DNA of 64,000 nucleotides from Natronosalvus rutilus. Its GTDB lineage: Archaea > Halobacteriota > Halobacteria > Halobacteriales > Natrialbaceae. Made by a program: the position numbers and the translations under genes. Positions 46,352-55,273 of the stretch are shown here, one piece after another. The stretch spans positions 2,089,451-2,153,450 of the forward strand of contig NZ_CP100355.1 in NCBI RefSeq assembly GCF_024204665.1, written 5' to 3'. The notes beneath the pieces are model-generated. The model was given only the letters and a program-made list of their open reading frames with translations. It made no database searches and was not told the DNA's origin. The number at the start of each line of letters is the position of its first letter. The stretch's first letter is position 1.

Positions 46352-47017
46352 ATGAACGTCAACGAATTTGTCGATGCGAACGAACCCAGAGAAGGCGGCG
46401 AGACCTTTCAACTCGAGAGCGACAAACTCCTGGACATCGACCTCGACGGGTCGGTGATCGCGAAGGCCGGATCGATGATCGCCTACAGCGGCGAGGTCTC
46501 GTTCAAAGGAAAGTCCTCCGCCGAGGGCGGCATCAAGGGATTCCTCAAGGAAAAGGCGACGAGCGAGGGAACCCCGGTGATGGAGGCGACCGGCACCGGC
46601 CATCTCTACCTCGCAGATCAGGAGAAGAAGATCCAGCTACTCGAACTCGAGGACGGCGAGGAGATTTCGGTCAACGGAGACGACGTGCTCGCGTTCGAAT
46701 CGAGCGTGAACTACGAGATCCGGACCATCAAGAGCATCGCGGGCTTCTCGGCGGGCGGACTGACGAACGTTTCACTCGTCGGACCGGGTTGCGTCGCGAT
46801 CACGACCCACGGGTCGCCGCTGGTACTGCGGCCGCCGGTCCGGACCGACCCGAGCGCGACCGTCGCGTGGAGCAGCACGACGCCCGGGAGTCACGTCGAC
46901 CGGACGCTCTCGAACATGATCGGCCAGTCTTCAGACGAGACCTACCAGCTCGAGTTCACGGGATCGGAGGGATTCGTCGTCGTGCAGCCGTACGAGGAAC
47001 ACGGTCCACAGCAGTAG
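46352..47017 (+). CDS. AIM24 family protein
   Basis: A 221-residue beta-rich protein of the AIM24/TIGR00266 group. Typical segments are VIAKAGSMIAYSGEVSFKGKSS, VMEATGTGHLYLADQEKKIQLLEL, DVLAFESSVNYEIRTIKSIAGFSAGGLTNVSLVGPG and VAITTHGSPLVL. There is no signal or membrane helix. The role in archaea is unknown; in yeast mitochondria AIM24 helps shape the inner membrane. The ORF is open 86 codons upstream, but the ATG at 46352 matches the family start. A TATA-like ACTTATTTGC lies about 55 bases before it. Confidence 0.88.
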   Translation: MNVNEFVDANEPREGGETFQLESDKLLDIDLDGSVIAKAGSMIAYSGEVSFKGKSSAEGGIKGFLKEKATSEGTPVMEATGTGHLYLADQEKKIQLLELEDGEEISVNGDDVLAFESSVNYEIRTIKSIAGFSAGGLTNVSLVGPGCVAITTHGSPLVLRPPVRTDPSATVAWSSTTPGSHVDRTLSNMIGQSSDETYQLEFTGSEGFVVVQPYEEHGPQQ

Positions 47018-47093
47018 CAGGCCACGGTATCATCGCGGCGGGTCTCGTAGAGTGGTCGGTACGCGTTACCGTCCGTCTCTCGAGATCCGTTCT

Positions 47094-48479
47094 ATGAACC
47101 GACGAATCCTCCTCGCCCTGTCGGCCGCGTTCGCACTGACGCTCCCCTGGGTCGTCGTGGGCGGAGCAACGACCATCCTTCCATGGCTCGCGCCCCGGCT
47201 GGGACTCGGGTACCAGGCGCCGACCGTTCTCGCCACGCTCTCGACCCTCGAGACCGTGTTCGTGACGGGACTCGCCGTCCTCGGCTCGGCGTTCCTCCTC
47301 GCGTGGGCCGCCGAGACCGCCGAGAAGGACGTCCCACAGGCGTTTGCAATCGCGGTCCTCGCCGTCCTGGCGGTGGCCCCCGAGTACGCCGTCGACGCGC
47401 TCTACGCGTGGAACGCAGGTGCATTCGCGGGAACCCCGCGGGGCGCCGAAGCCGGGAACCTCGCCGTCGCAAACATGACCGGTGCGAACCGCATCCTCAT
47501 CGGCCTCGGCTGGGCCGGCATCGCGCTCTTTACGATCTATCGGACTGGGGCGTCCGACGATCCAGCGGTGCGAAACAGACGCGGCATCCTCTCCGACTCG
47601 GTCGTTCTCGACCGCGAAATCGGGCTCGAGGTCGTCTTCCTCCTACTGGCGACCCTGTGGGCGTTCCTCGTGCCGCTCAACGGCGGCATCGACATCCTCG
47701 ACATGCTGGTCCTGGTCGGACTCTACGTCTGTTACATCGCGGTAATCATCCGGGGCGACGTCGAACCCGACACGGACCACGTCGGCGTTCCCGCGTACCT
47801 CCAGCACTTCCCGAAGCGACTCCGGATAGCTACCGTGTTTGGGCTGTTCGCGTACTCTGGGACGATGATCTTCACGGCCGTCGAACCCTTCGCTCACGGC
47901 CTCGAGTTCCTGGGCGAGGGGATCGGCATCCCCGCGTTTTTCATGATCCAGTGGATCGCCCCGCTGGCTTCGGAGGCGCCGGAACTCATCGTCGTTGTCT
48001 ACCTGGTGAACAAGGCGCGCTCGACGGCGGGGTTCAACGCCCTCATCTCCTCGAAGCTCAACCAGTGGACGCTGCTCATCGGGACACTCGTGGTCGTCTA
48101 CTCGATCGCGCTGGGGCGCTACGGCGTGCTCGCGTTCGACTTCAAGCAGGAGGCCGAAATCTGGCTCACCGCCGCCCAGTCGTTCTTCGCCGTCTCGCTG
48201 CTAATCCGGTTCGAAATCTCCGTGACGGAGGCGCTGACGCTGCTCGTGTTGTTCCTCTCGCAGGTTCTGCTCGAGTTCATTATCATCCGAGACTTCGTGA
48301 CGCTCCCCGTCTCGAGTATCGAACTTTTGCTAGCGTACTCCATCGTCTACATCGTTCTCGGGGTGACGTTGTTCGTCCAGCGTCGTCGAGAATTTTTGAT
48401 CCTCCTCCGTCGGACTGCGGGGACGATCGGCGAGGCGATGTCCTCCGGTGACGACCGCGCTCACGGCGCCGACGACTGA
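47094..48479 (+). CDS. Sodium/calcium exchanger family membrane protein
   Basis: A 461-residue protein with about eleven hydrophobic helices in two halves. The alpha-repeat motifs of the CaCA superfamily are visible as EYAVDALYAWNAGAFAG...GNLAVANMTGANRILIG in the first half and SEAPELIVVVYLVNKARST...NALISSKLNQWTLLIG in the second; their acidic residues would coordinate the cation. It probably exports calcium using sodium or protons. The ATG at 47094 (MNRRILLALSAAF) is chosen over an upstream GTG/ATG. Its start is 76 bases after the AIM24 gene. Confidence 0.87.
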   Translation: MNRRILLALSAAFALTLPWVVVGGATTILPWLAPRLGLGYQAPTVLATLSTLETVFVTGLAVLGSAFLLAWAAETAEKDVPQAFAIAVLAVLAVAPEYAVDALYAWNAGAFAGTPRGAEAGNLAVANMTGANRILIGLGWAGIALFTIYRTGASDDPAVRNRRGILSDSVVLDREIGLEVVFLLLATLWAFLVPLNGGIDILDMLVLVGLYVCYIAVIIRGDVEPDTDHVGVPAYLQHFPKRLRIATVFGLFAYSGTMIFTAVEPFAHGLEFLGEGIGIPAFFMIQWIAPLASEAPELIVVVYLVNKARSTAGFNALISSKLNQWTLLIGTLVVVYSIALGRYGVLAFDFKQEAEIWLTAAQSFFAVSLLIRFEISVTEALTLLVLFLSQVLLEFIIIRDFVTLPVSSIELLLAYSIVYIVLGVTLFVQRRREFLILLRRTAGTIGEAMSSGDDRAHGADD

Positions 48480-48735
48480 TTCTGTCCCCTTCGTTCAAAG
48501 CGTTACACTTCATCCGCTTGTTTTCGACGAGCCGGGAGGCGTCACGTGTCTGGAGGTTCTTCTGTGCACTGGCTTTCAGCATTTCAGTAGCCTGTGCCTC
48601 GAGTCTCGAGTGCGAACTTTTCGAAAGTCCCGGGGTCGCTTCGAACCCGGAAAAGGGTCGATATCGCGGTTCCAATCGCCAGCTACCTGTCCGAGAATCG
48701 CGTCGTCCGGGCCCGTCCAGGGGAGCGCACTGCGA

Positions 48736-49203
48736 TCAGTCAGCGGCGGAGCCGACGGCGGTCGGCTGGTCCGGCGCCCCCTCGAGCAGGTAGAGGTAGT
48801 CGTCCAGGTCGAGCGCGAACGAGTGTGGCTCTCGGAGGTCGATCCAGGAGTACTCGAACTCGAGGCCGACTTCATCACCCTCGCCGGTGACGACGTGGGT
48901 GAACTCGTCGGGCGCGTCGTGGACCGTCGCGTGGAAGAAGTGTCTGACGTAGTACTTCGGCGGGGACTCGTACCGGTTCCAGACGTCGCTGGCAACGTGG
49001 CTGGTCGGGCCAACCGCGCTGAGGCCGCTCTCCTCGACGATTTCCCGAAAGACGGCCGCTCGAGGTGACTCGCCTGGTTCGATCGTTCCCTTCGGAATCT
49101 GCAGTCCGTCGTGCTCGGGGCTCTCGAACGCCAGTAGCTCCGCTTCGTCTCGAGTGATGTACGCGCACGATTTGTGCACGTACGTCGGTGATCGAGTGCC
49201 CAT
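48736..49203 (-). CDS. Nudix hydrolase
   Basis: A 155-residue protein with the Nudix box GTIEPGESPRAAVFREIVEESGL at about residues 39-61, matching GxxxxxExxxxxxxREUxEExGU, so a Mg-dependent hydrolase of nucleoside diphosphate-linked substrates. The substrate is not predictable. The ATG at 49203 lies about 27 bases after a TATA-like CTTTTTATG, so leaderless. An upstream in-frame extension into the promoter is rejected. The 256 bases downstream, towards the exchanger gene, contain no clear gene. Confidence 0.92.
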   Translation of the reverse strand: MGTRSPTYVHKSCAYITRDEAELLAFESPEHDGLQIPKGTIEPGESPRAAVFREIVEESGLSAVGPTSHVASDVWNRYESPPKYYVRHFFHATVHDAPDEFTHVVTGEGDEVGLEFEYSWIDLREPHSFALDLDDYLYLLEGAPDQPTAVGSAAD

Positions 49204-49362
49204 TCTATACCACTCAATCACGGTAATACATAAAAAGGTATCACCCAAGGAGTACTAGGGTCATTAAAGGTCTCTTCCGACCGACGAGAGAGACGAGACC
49301 GTCGTCCTCGAACGCACCTCGAGTCGTCGGGGCGGGGATCCGATTCGCTTGGCTCGTTCGGC

Positions 49363-49653
49363 TTACACGACTCGCGGCGCAGTTTCGTCGGTCCGCCCCG
49401 GAAGCTCGAGTTCAATCTCGAGTTCGGGGTCGCCCACCCCGTCGAAGTCGATCTCCAGTTCGATTGGTTCGCCGAACGCGAAGGGGAGTTCCCACTCGTC
49501 GTCGCTGATCGTGAGTTCGTCGCCCGCCTGGAGTTGTTCGCCCAGGGAGATCAGGAAGGCGCCGACCTCGTCCGCGTCGAGGCGGTACGCCTGTTCGAAC
49601 TTCCGGCCGCTTCGGATCACCGTTCGTTCGGCGTCGGTTTCGTCTGACGACAT
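49363..49653 (-). CDS. Amphi-Trp domain protein
   Basis: A 96-residue acidic protein resembling the haloarchaeal amphi-Trp family: ERTVIRSGRKFEQAYRLDADEVGAFLISLGEQL, DDEWELPFAFGEPIELEIDFDG and alternating charged/hydrophobic strands at the C-terminus (DPELEIELELP). It is soluble with no signal. The molecular function is unknown. The gene is single. Confidence 0.8.
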   Translation of the reverse strand: MSSDETDAERTVIRSGRKFEQAYRLDADEVGAFLISLGEQLQAGDELTISDDEWELPFAFGEPIELEIDFDGVGDPELEIELELPGRTDETAPRVV

Positions 49654-49748
49654 GGTGATATCGATTCGGGTCGGATGCGGATAGGGGCGTCGCTCGAGTC
49701 AGTGTGACCGTCCAGTAGATTCATCCGGTTGCTCCGACACGAGTACGT

Positions 49749-50198
49749 ATGGGCGTCGATCGAGCGGAACTCCGGAAGGGGCTAGCCGAGACTCAGCGGT
49801 TCCTGCTCGCCCACCACCTGCCCTCGGAACGGCACCGGTGTTACTCGCCGGTCGTCTTCGGCCGTCGGGTGGACGTCTGCGCCCGGTGTCTGGGCATCTA
49901 TCCGGGCATCGTCGCCGGCTTTCTCGCGTATCTGTTCGCTCCGTTGCCAGCGAATCCGACGCTTCTCGTGGCAATCCTCCCCGCACCCGCACTCCTCGAC
50001 TGGTCCGTGACGACCTTTCGAGAGACCCGCGGGACGAACGCCGGGCGAACGCTGACCGGCGCGCTGCTCGGTTTCGGCTACGGCCTGGGTCTCTCACTCC
50101 TGTTCCTCGAGTCGGTGCTGGCGGTGCTCGTCGTCGGTCTCGCTTACGGGCTCCTCGCCGGCCTCTTGCTCTCGTACTCGCTTCGTCGATTCGAGTGA
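49749..50198 (+). CDS. DUF2085-family membrane protein
   Basis: A 149-residue protein with three to four hydrophobic segments. The N-terminal part carries HHLPSERHRCYSPVVFGRRVDVCARCLGIYPG, the conserved Cys/His cluster of DUF2085 proteins that may bind metal on one membrane face. FLAYLFAPLPANPTLLVAILPAPALLDW and LAVLVVGLAYGLLAGLLL follow. The function is unknown. It stands 50 bases upstream of the TM2 gene, same strand. Confidence 0.85.
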   Translation: MGVDRAELRKGLAETQRFLLAHHLPSERHRCYSPVVFGRRVDVCARCLGIYPGIVAGFLAYLFAPLPANPTLLVAILPAPALLDWSVTTFRETRGTNAGRTLTGALLGFGYGLGLSLLFLESVLAVLVVGLAYGLLAGLLLSYSLRRFE

Positions 50199-50247
50199 AC
50201 ACCTAGTTATTTATCTCGTGTGTGAGAAGTTTCGCTGACACCTGTCC

Positions 50248-50685
50248 ATGAAACACTGCATCAACTGCGGCGACGAAATCCAGGATCAGGCATCGGTTTG
50301 CCCGAGTTGCGGAGTCAATCAATCGATTTCCCTCGAGGGAAGCCACGGGGAACGCGGCGCGAACGAGAAGTACTGCGTCGAGTGCGGGTCACTCATCACC
50401 AGACAGGCGGAGATGTGCCCGGAGTGTGGTGCTCGACAGCCCGCGTCGGGTGGCGGGTCGTCCAATTCGGATAAGATCGCTGCCGGCGTCCTCGCGCTGT
50501 TGCTCGGCGGAATCGGCGCCCACAAGTTCTACCAGGGGAACATGAAACTCGGCGTGCTGTACCTGTGTTTCTTCTGGACTGGGATTCCGGCAGTCCTCGG
50601 ACTGATCGAAGGAATCCTCATGCTGATAGCCGACGACGCCGAGTACGAGGAGAAGTGGGCCGACGGAAGTCTGCTGGGTCGATAA
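50248..50685 (+). CDS. Double zinc-ribbon plus TM2-domain membrane protein
   Basis: A 145-residue protein. Two zinc ribbons open it: CINCGDEI...CPSCGVN and CVECGSLI...CPECGAR. A TM2 domain follows from about residue 75 (KIAAGVLALLLGGIGAHKFYQGNMKLGVLYLCF and IEGILMLI), two helices with a short turn. The acidic tail ends the protein. Such proteins are widespread, and their role is unknown. It may be cotranscribed with the DUF2085 gene. Confidence 0.9.
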   Translation: MKHCINCGDEIQDQASVCPSCGVNQSISLEGSHGERGANEKYCVECGSLITRQAEMCPECGARQPASGGGSSNSDKIAAGVLALLLGGIGAHKFYQGNMKLGVLYLCFFWTGIPAVLGLIEGILMLIADDAEYEEKWADGSLLGR

Positions 50686-50781
50686 CGGGTCCAATCGCCG
50701 TTCTTCTTGCGAGTACGTCCGCGCCTCGAGACCACCGGCACCCCCACCTTCGTTCATCATCTTCGCCCGCGTAACACCCAT

Positions 50782-51511
50782 ATGCCACCCTCGAGCGACG
50801 ACTCGACCGACACCGGCGATACACGAGCACGAGACGGCGACGCAGCGATCGGAAGCGACCTCGAGCGAGATCGAACGACCATCAGTTCGGTGTTAGGGGA
50901 CACCTATCGCGGGGAAGTCTCCCGGGAAACGACCTGGCGCTCGCGCCTCGATCAGACGACGACCTGGAGCGTCACCATCATGGCAGCCATCCTGACCTGG
51001 GCGTTCTCGAGCGGGGACAATCCACACTACATCATTCTAATCGCAGGGCTAGTAGTTACGATGTTTCTGCTCATCGAAGCCAGACGCTACCGGGATTACG
51101 ACGTGTATCGCGCTCGCGTCCGCCTCATGCAACAGAATCTGCTGGCGGCGGCGCTCGATCCCGACGCGCCCGTCGACAATCCCGAGTGGCGCGTCGAGTT
51201 GAGCGACGATTATCGGCGGCCGACGGTGAAAGTGTCTCTGCTCGAGGCGCTCGCGAACCGACTCCGCCGAATCTATCTGGCGCTGTTCACCGTGCTGGTG
51301 CTAGCGTGGGCCTTTCGGATCACGGCGTTCGTCCCGAGCGACACCCGGCTCGAGTCGGCGTCGATCGCTCTCGTCCCTGGAGAAGTGGTCGTCGCCGTTT
51401 GCGCCCTTGTGGTACCTGGCCGCCGTCGCCATCGGCCTCTGGCCACGCGGGCGGCAGGCGAAAGGGGAGTTTCGTGAGGGCGATCACGGCGAGTGGAAGT
51501 CCGGACGGTAG
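50782..51511 (+). pseudogene. DUF2270-family membrane protein gene with a +1 frameshift near its end
   Basis: The frame from ATG 50782 runs to 51477 and gives 231 residues with helices TIMAAILTWAFSSGDNPHYIILIAGLVVTMFLLIEARRYR and IYLALFTVLVLAWAFRITAF, as in DUF2270 proteins. After AVCAL the frame turns arginine-rich (VVPGRRRHRP). One base less in GCCCTTGTGG (51404-51412) restores ALWYLAAVAIGLWPRGRQAKG to a stop at 51511, plainly the true C-terminus. So one T at 51407/51408 is extra: a real mutation or a sequence error. Truncation would lose the last membrane helix. Confidence 0.8.
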
Positions 51512-51551
51512 ACGGCTTCTCGATCCCATTGCCACCAAACCCGGGCGACGG

Positions 51552-52007
51552 TCACTCAGCCGTCTCGACTTCTCTCCGACCCGTGACGCGGTCCGGCACG
51601 AGCCGAAAGTCGCGAAACGTCACGTCCTCGGGCGGTCGCTCGAAGACGTCGACGGCCGGAATTTGAACTGCCCACATCCCCTGGACCGCCGCCGATTCGT
51701 ACGGCGCGTCCGAGATCTCCTCGAGCGACCCGGTCGCCACGACGCTGTGCCACCCGTCGTCGGTCTCCGCGTAGACGACGAACGAGACCGGTCGGTCGAG
51801 AACCGCAGCCTTGCCACCGCTGTGTCCCTCCGGGAACGATAGCCGGAAGTAGAAGTGGCCCTCGTCCGCATAGTAGCCGTAGGAAACCGGGATCGAGAAC
51901 GGCGGTTCCTCGACGGTCGAACCGAACGAGAGAACGCCAGTCCCGCCCCGGTCGAGAAACGAATCGAGGTCCTCGCCACCGAGTTGTACCCAGCGGAGCC
52001 CTTGCAT
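51552..52007 (-). CDS. Pyridoxamine 5'-phosphate oxidase-family flavin-binding protein
   Basis: A 151-residue split-barrel protein, similar to haloarchaeal PPOX-like proteins: GVLSFGSTVEEPPFSIPVSYGYYADEGHFYFRLSFPEGHSGGKAAVLDRPVSFVVYAE. These probably bind FMN or F420. The C-terminal part ends DRVTGRREVETAE. It converges with the DUF2270 gene. It is a member of a large family; the substrate is unknown. Confidence 0.85.
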   Translation of the reverse strand: MQGLRWVQLGGEDLDSFLDRGGTGVLSFGSTVEEPPFSIPVSYGYYADEGHFYFRLSFPEGHSGGKAAVLDRPVSFVVYAETDDGWHSVVATGSLEEISDAPYESAAVQGMWAVQIPAVDVFERPPEDVTFRDFRLVPDRVTGRREVETAE

Positions 52008-52132
52008 GGCGACCGGTACGAGCGTCGGACAAAAATAGGTCGTTCACGAGTGCAGAGACTGTCTCGAGAAACGGATCATTTCCGCTCGAGCGTCCCCGGC
52101 GCTTTTTGCTCGTCGTCGTGGTACGCCGTCCG

Positions 52133-52795
52133 ATGGATGTTCGTGGATCGGATTCCGAACGGACGGAGTGCACGCACGACAGACGCGAAGTGCTTCGCTC
52201 GCTCGCACTCGGACTGACGGCTCTGGCGGTGCCGTGGCCAGTCAGCGCGCAGGAGGACGGTGGTGCGGACAACGAAACCGAGGACGGCGACGCAAACGAG
52301 ACGCAAGGAGCGGACAACGGGGAGGGCGATCAGAACGGCGACGGCGGGACGGCTGGCGAATCCGTGACCGTCGAACTCGTCGACTACGCGTACGAACCCG
52401 GGACCGAAAGTCCGCTCGAGATTCCGCCCGGGACGCTCGTGGAGTTCGTCTGGATCACCGACAATCACAACGTCGCCGTCGACAGCCAACCCGACGACGC
52501 CAGTTGGGACGGATACGAGCCGATCGAGAACGCCGGTTTCGAGTACGAATTCACGTTCGAGACGGAAGGCGAGTACGAGTTCCACTGCGACCCGCACCTC
52601 AGTCTCGGTATGGTCGGCACGATCGCCGTCAATCCGGAGGCGTCCATAGGCGGCGATGACGGTGGGGGTGAGGGTATCCCATCCCTCGTCCCCGACCCGG
52701 CCGTGACGCTCCTGGTCGCGACCCTCACCTCGCTCGTCGTCGTTATGACGCTGGTCTACGCGTTTCTGAAATACGGGAGCGACCCGAACGAATGA
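52133..52795 (+). CDS. Halocyanin-type blue copper protein with C-terminal membrane anchor
   Basis: A 220-residue exported protein. A Tat-like signal (DRREVLRSLALGLTALAVPWPVSAQ) is followed by an acidic 45-residue linker and a cupredoxin domain. The type 1 copper ligands are visible: His in TDNHNVAV, then Cys, His and Met in EFHCDPHLSLGM. A C-terminal helix (TLLVATLTSLVVVMTLVYAFL) anchors it. It should carry electrons on the outer face of the membrane. The ATG at 52133 is one of two adjacent candidates. Confidence 0.92.
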   Translation: MDVRGSDSERTECTHDRREVLRSLALGLTALAVPWPVSAQEDGGADNETEDGDANETQGADNGEGDQNGDGGTAGESVTVELVDYAYEPGTESPLEIPPGTLVEFVWITDNHNVAVDSQPDDASWDGYEPIENAGFEYEFTFETEGEYEFHCDPHLSLGMVGTIAVNPEASIGGDDGGGEGIPSLVPDPAVTLLVATLTSLVVVMTLVYAFLKYGSDPNE

Positions 52796-53023
52796 TGCCG
52801 ACGTTCGCTCCTAGCAGATAGACGGGAACCGCTGTCTCTGCGCAAGCACAAGTCGATGACCGACTCGCACCGTCTCGAGCACGTTCGACCGCTCGCCGAC
52901 AGCCTCGACGAGGCTCGAGTCCTCCACGTCAATGACGGTTTTTGCTTCCCCGATACCTCGAGGCTTACTCGTCTTCTTCGATGCACTGATTCACTCGGAC
53001 CGCCAAGGGGAACTCGAGCCACG

Positions 53024-53674
53024 ATGCCCGAGACATCCTCGCGCGCCGGCGTCATCATCGCGGGCGGATTTTCGACTCGCTTCCAGGACGGCGACAAGGC
53101 GGTCGCCGACCTCGACGGCACCCCGTTGATCGGCCACGTCGCCGACCGACTCGAGGGCGTGACGGACGAACTCGTCGTCAACTGCCGCGCCGAGCAGGTC
53201 GACGTCCTCCGGGACGCGCTCGAATCCGAGTCGCGGACGATCCAGGTGGCCGTCGACCAGACGCCCGACCGTGGCCCCCTCGCCGGGATCGCGACGGGTC
53301 TCGAGGCGGCGAGCGCTCCCGTTGCAGCGGTCGTGGCGTGTGACATGCCGTTCGTCGAACCGGCGTTGCTCGAGGCGTTGTTCGAGCGACTCGAGAGCGG
53401 TGACGCTCGCGAAACAGACGAACAGACGGCGGCCGTCGTCCCGAAGCACCCGGACGGCTGGTTCCAGACGACCCAGGCCGTCTACCGGGCGGAGCCGATG
53501 GCCGACGCCTGTCGCGCGGCGCTCGAGGCCGACGAGGGCAAGATCCTGGCCGCACTCGACAGGCTCGAGTGGACCGTCTTCGAGCCAACCGACTGGAAAC
53601 GATACGCGACGCTCGACTCGTTCGACAGCATCGATACGCGAGCGGACCTCGAGGCGGCACGGGCGCGGTTCTGA
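53024..53674 (+). CDS. mobA: Molybdenum cofactor guanylyltransferase
   Basis: A 216-residue nucleotidyltransferase that converts Mo-molybdopterin to the guanine dinucleotide form. It has VIIAGGFSTRFQDGDKAVADLDGTPLI (G-G-S-R-F-G-K pattern), DQTPDRGPLAGIATGL and VVACDMPFVEP, all conserved in MobA. The ORF is open 56 codons upstream, but MPETSSRAGVIIAGG places the nucleotide motif at the N-terminus as expected. The gene is single, no molybdoenzyme adjacent. Confidence 0.92.
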   Translation: MPETSSRAGVIIAGGFSTRFQDGDKAVADLDGTPLIGHVADRLEGVTDELVVNCRAEQVDVLRDALESESRTIQVAVDQTPDRGPLAGIATGLEAASAPVAAVVACDMPFVEPALLEALFERLESGDARETDEQTAAVVPKHPDGWFQTTQAVYRAEPMADACRAALEADEGKILAALDRLEWTVFEPTDWKRYATLDSFDSIDTRADLEAARARF

Positions 53675-53700
53675 CCGGCAGAAATTCCGCTCTCGAGCAA

Positions 53701-54543
53701 TCAGGCCACGCGCGGCGGCACGAGCAACACGTTCCCCTTCGCGCGGGCGACGATGTCCTCGGAGACGCTCCCGAGCAGGAGCCGTCGGAGGCGGCTGTGT
53801 CCGCGTGAGCCAACGAGGGTCGTCGTCGGCTCGTACTCGGCCTCGACGTCGAGGATTTCGTCAGCCGGGTCGCCCTGCCTGAGTTCGATCCGGGTATCGA
53901 TTCCCCACTCCTCGAGCTGGTCGGTGAGTTCCTCGAGTCGCTGGCGGGGGTCCTCTCCCTCGGGTAGCCCGGGGTCTTTCGGCGTCTCGACGTGAACGAG
54001 GGTCGCCTCCTCAGTCGCGTGCCGGAGATACGAGAACGCGTCGAACGCGCGGTCGGCGTTCTCGGAGAAGTCCGTCGCGTAGAGCATCCGCTGGAACAGG
54101 TGTTTGCGGACGATTTCGGGTTCATCGACGCCGCGCTCGATCCGGTTGACGAGCAACGGCGTCTCGCTCGTTCGCGCGAGGTTACGCGCGGTCGACCCGA
54201 TCACCCGGTTCTCGAGCGGGCTCTTCCCGCGGGAACCGACGATGGTCATGCTCGCACCGATCGTCTCCGCGATACCCCTGATTCGCCGGTGGGGGGTTCC
54301 CCGGACGACGTGGCTCTCGACGTCGAAGCCGGCGCCCTCGATGACGTTGCGGTACCGCTCGAGTGCGCGTTCACGCCGCCCCTCGAAGTCCATGCCGGGC
54401 ATGCCCGCGTGCACGTTCGAGGGGATGACCGTCACCAGGTGAATCTCCTCGATGCCGATCCGGCCGAGGCACTCGAGGCAGGTCTCGGTCTCGATCGTCG
54501 CCTCACTGGCGGCTGAAAGGTCGGTTGCCAGGACAGCTTTCAT
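53701..54543 (-). CDS. Tandem universal stress protein
   Basis: A 280-residue protein with two UspA domains. The first starts MKAVLATDLSAASE and has GSRGKSPLENRVIGSTARN; the second starts RMLYATDFSENADRAFD and has GSRGHSRLRRLLLGSVSED. Both carry G-2x-G-9x-G(S/T), so both may bind ATP. The TATA-like ATTATATC at 54566-54573 lies about 25 bases before the ATG (leaderless), with a palindrome between them. The 150-base in-frame extension upstream is rejected. Possible membrane or osmotic stress role is not shown. Confidence 0.92.
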   Translation of the reverse strand: MKAVLATDLSAASEATIETETCLECLGRIGIEEIHLVTVIPSNVHAGMPGMDFEGRRERALERYRNVIEGAGFDVESHVVRGTPHRRIRGIAETIGASMTIVGSRGKSPLENRVIGSTARNLARTSETPLLVNRIERGVDEPEIVRKHLFQRMLYATDFSENADRAFDAFSYLRHATEEATLVHVETPKDPGLPEGEDPRQRLEELTDQLEEWGIDTRIELRQGDPADEILDVEAEYEPTTTLVGSRGHSRLRRLLLGSVSEDIVARAKGNVLLVPPRVA

Positions 54544-54550
54544 ACCGACA

Positions 54551-54564
54551 CTAGGGATCCCCAG
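54551..54564. promoter_or_regulatory. Near-palindrome at the tandem Usp transcription start
   Basis: On the minus strand CTGGGGATCCCTAG is a 14-bp palindrome with one mismatched pair. It sits between the TATA-like ATTATATC and the start codon, covering the expected transcription start, the same layout as at thiC. A second inverted repeat, TTGG-TTTAT-CCAA (54577-54589), lies just upstream of the TATA box. Operator function is inferred from position only. Confidence 0.4.
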
Positions 54565-55010
54565 ATATAATATTGTTTGGTTTATCCAATACCGGCTGGA
54601 GGACGTTTCGGGCGTTAATCGCTCGATTCGGCGAGTACAACCGTTCGGTCGACACTGAACAGTACGTTCGATAAGATATTCGTTTACGCGCATGGAGCAG
54701 CTACTCTTCGTCGTTCACGATCCCTACCGACGCCTCGAGTCCCTGGCACGGGGGAGGAGAGGGGGATGGCGGTCGTGAGTAGCCAGCGGGCGGTTCCAGC
54801 GAACGCGGCGTTTGCGCGGCGACTGTCGAACGAACCCAGGGACACCGGACCAACTATCCTCGTGACGAGGGGTACGTGTCCTCGTCACTGAAGCGCTGAT
54901 CCGCGCGGGAGACGGTTGGGTCCGCGCTCAACCCTCCCAGCGAAGGCCCTCGTATTCCTGTAACGTATCCGAATATCTCTGTTGGTTAGGCGTGGGATAG
55001 GTGGCAGTAA

Positions 55011-55025
55011 TATTGTGCACCAATC
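55011..55025. promoter_or_regulatory. TATTGTGCA motif upstream of the TauE operon
   Basis: TATTGTGCACCAATC forms an imperfect inverted repeat (ATTG...GTGCAC...CAAT). The first nine bases are identical to those in the thioredoxin promoter at 57924-57932. The site is about 100 bases before the 49-residue gene. The shared word suggests one regulator for sulfur export and thiol redox genes; this is inference from two sites. Confidence 0.4.
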
Positions 55026-55122
55026 CCAAAAGCGTTATAGGCACTTCTGCAGTAGAAGGTGATGAGCAGAAAACCATGATCCGTACACAACCGGAACGCA
55101 CGAAGAACGGAGGTCGAGACGA

Positions 55123-55272
55123 ATGATCGAGCTCGCCTCCCTATCGGAACCAGTACAGGCAGGCGTCCTCGTGGGAGCCGTCCTCGTCGAGGCGATCGTC
55201 CTCTACGGAGGATACGGCTTGCTCGAGCGAGTCGCCGCACCGCCCCTGATCGACGCGATCCAGAACGTCTAA
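55123..55272 (+). CDS. 49-residue single-span membrane protein before TauE
   Basis: An ATG-started ORF MIELASLSEPVQAGVLVGAV, then LVEAIVLYGGYGLLERVAAP, ending DAIQNV. One hydrophobic helix with short acidic and amphipathic ends. It ends one base before the TauE start, so the two are coupled. Small proteins of this kind seem to accompany TauE/SafE genes in haloarchaea, and it may be a subunit or assembly factor. Confidence 0.72.
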   Translation: MIELASLSEPVQAGVLVGAVLVEAIVLYGGYGLLERVAAPPLIDAIQNV

Positions 55273-55273
55273 C

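Larger units (their letters stand above)
54544..55122. other. 579-base intergenic region between tandem Usp and the TauE operon
   Basis: It holds the two promoters facing outwards. The middle (54690-54960) has a G-rich patch and several short frames, such as one starting MEQLLFVVHDPYRRLESL and stopping after 28 codons, none convincing. Near the right end is TATTGTGCACCAAT (55011-55024), shared in part with the thioredoxin promoter, and two very short frames (MSRKP; a 16-codon frame at 55076-55126 overlapping the next start by ATGA). Confidence 0.5.

Noticed and set aside
48283-48675. 130-codon minus frame with a coherent Lys-containing stretch in the gap after the exchanger
   Set aside because: Half of it overlaps the exchanger gene antisense, and the remaining part has a competing plus-strand frame; no family pattern.
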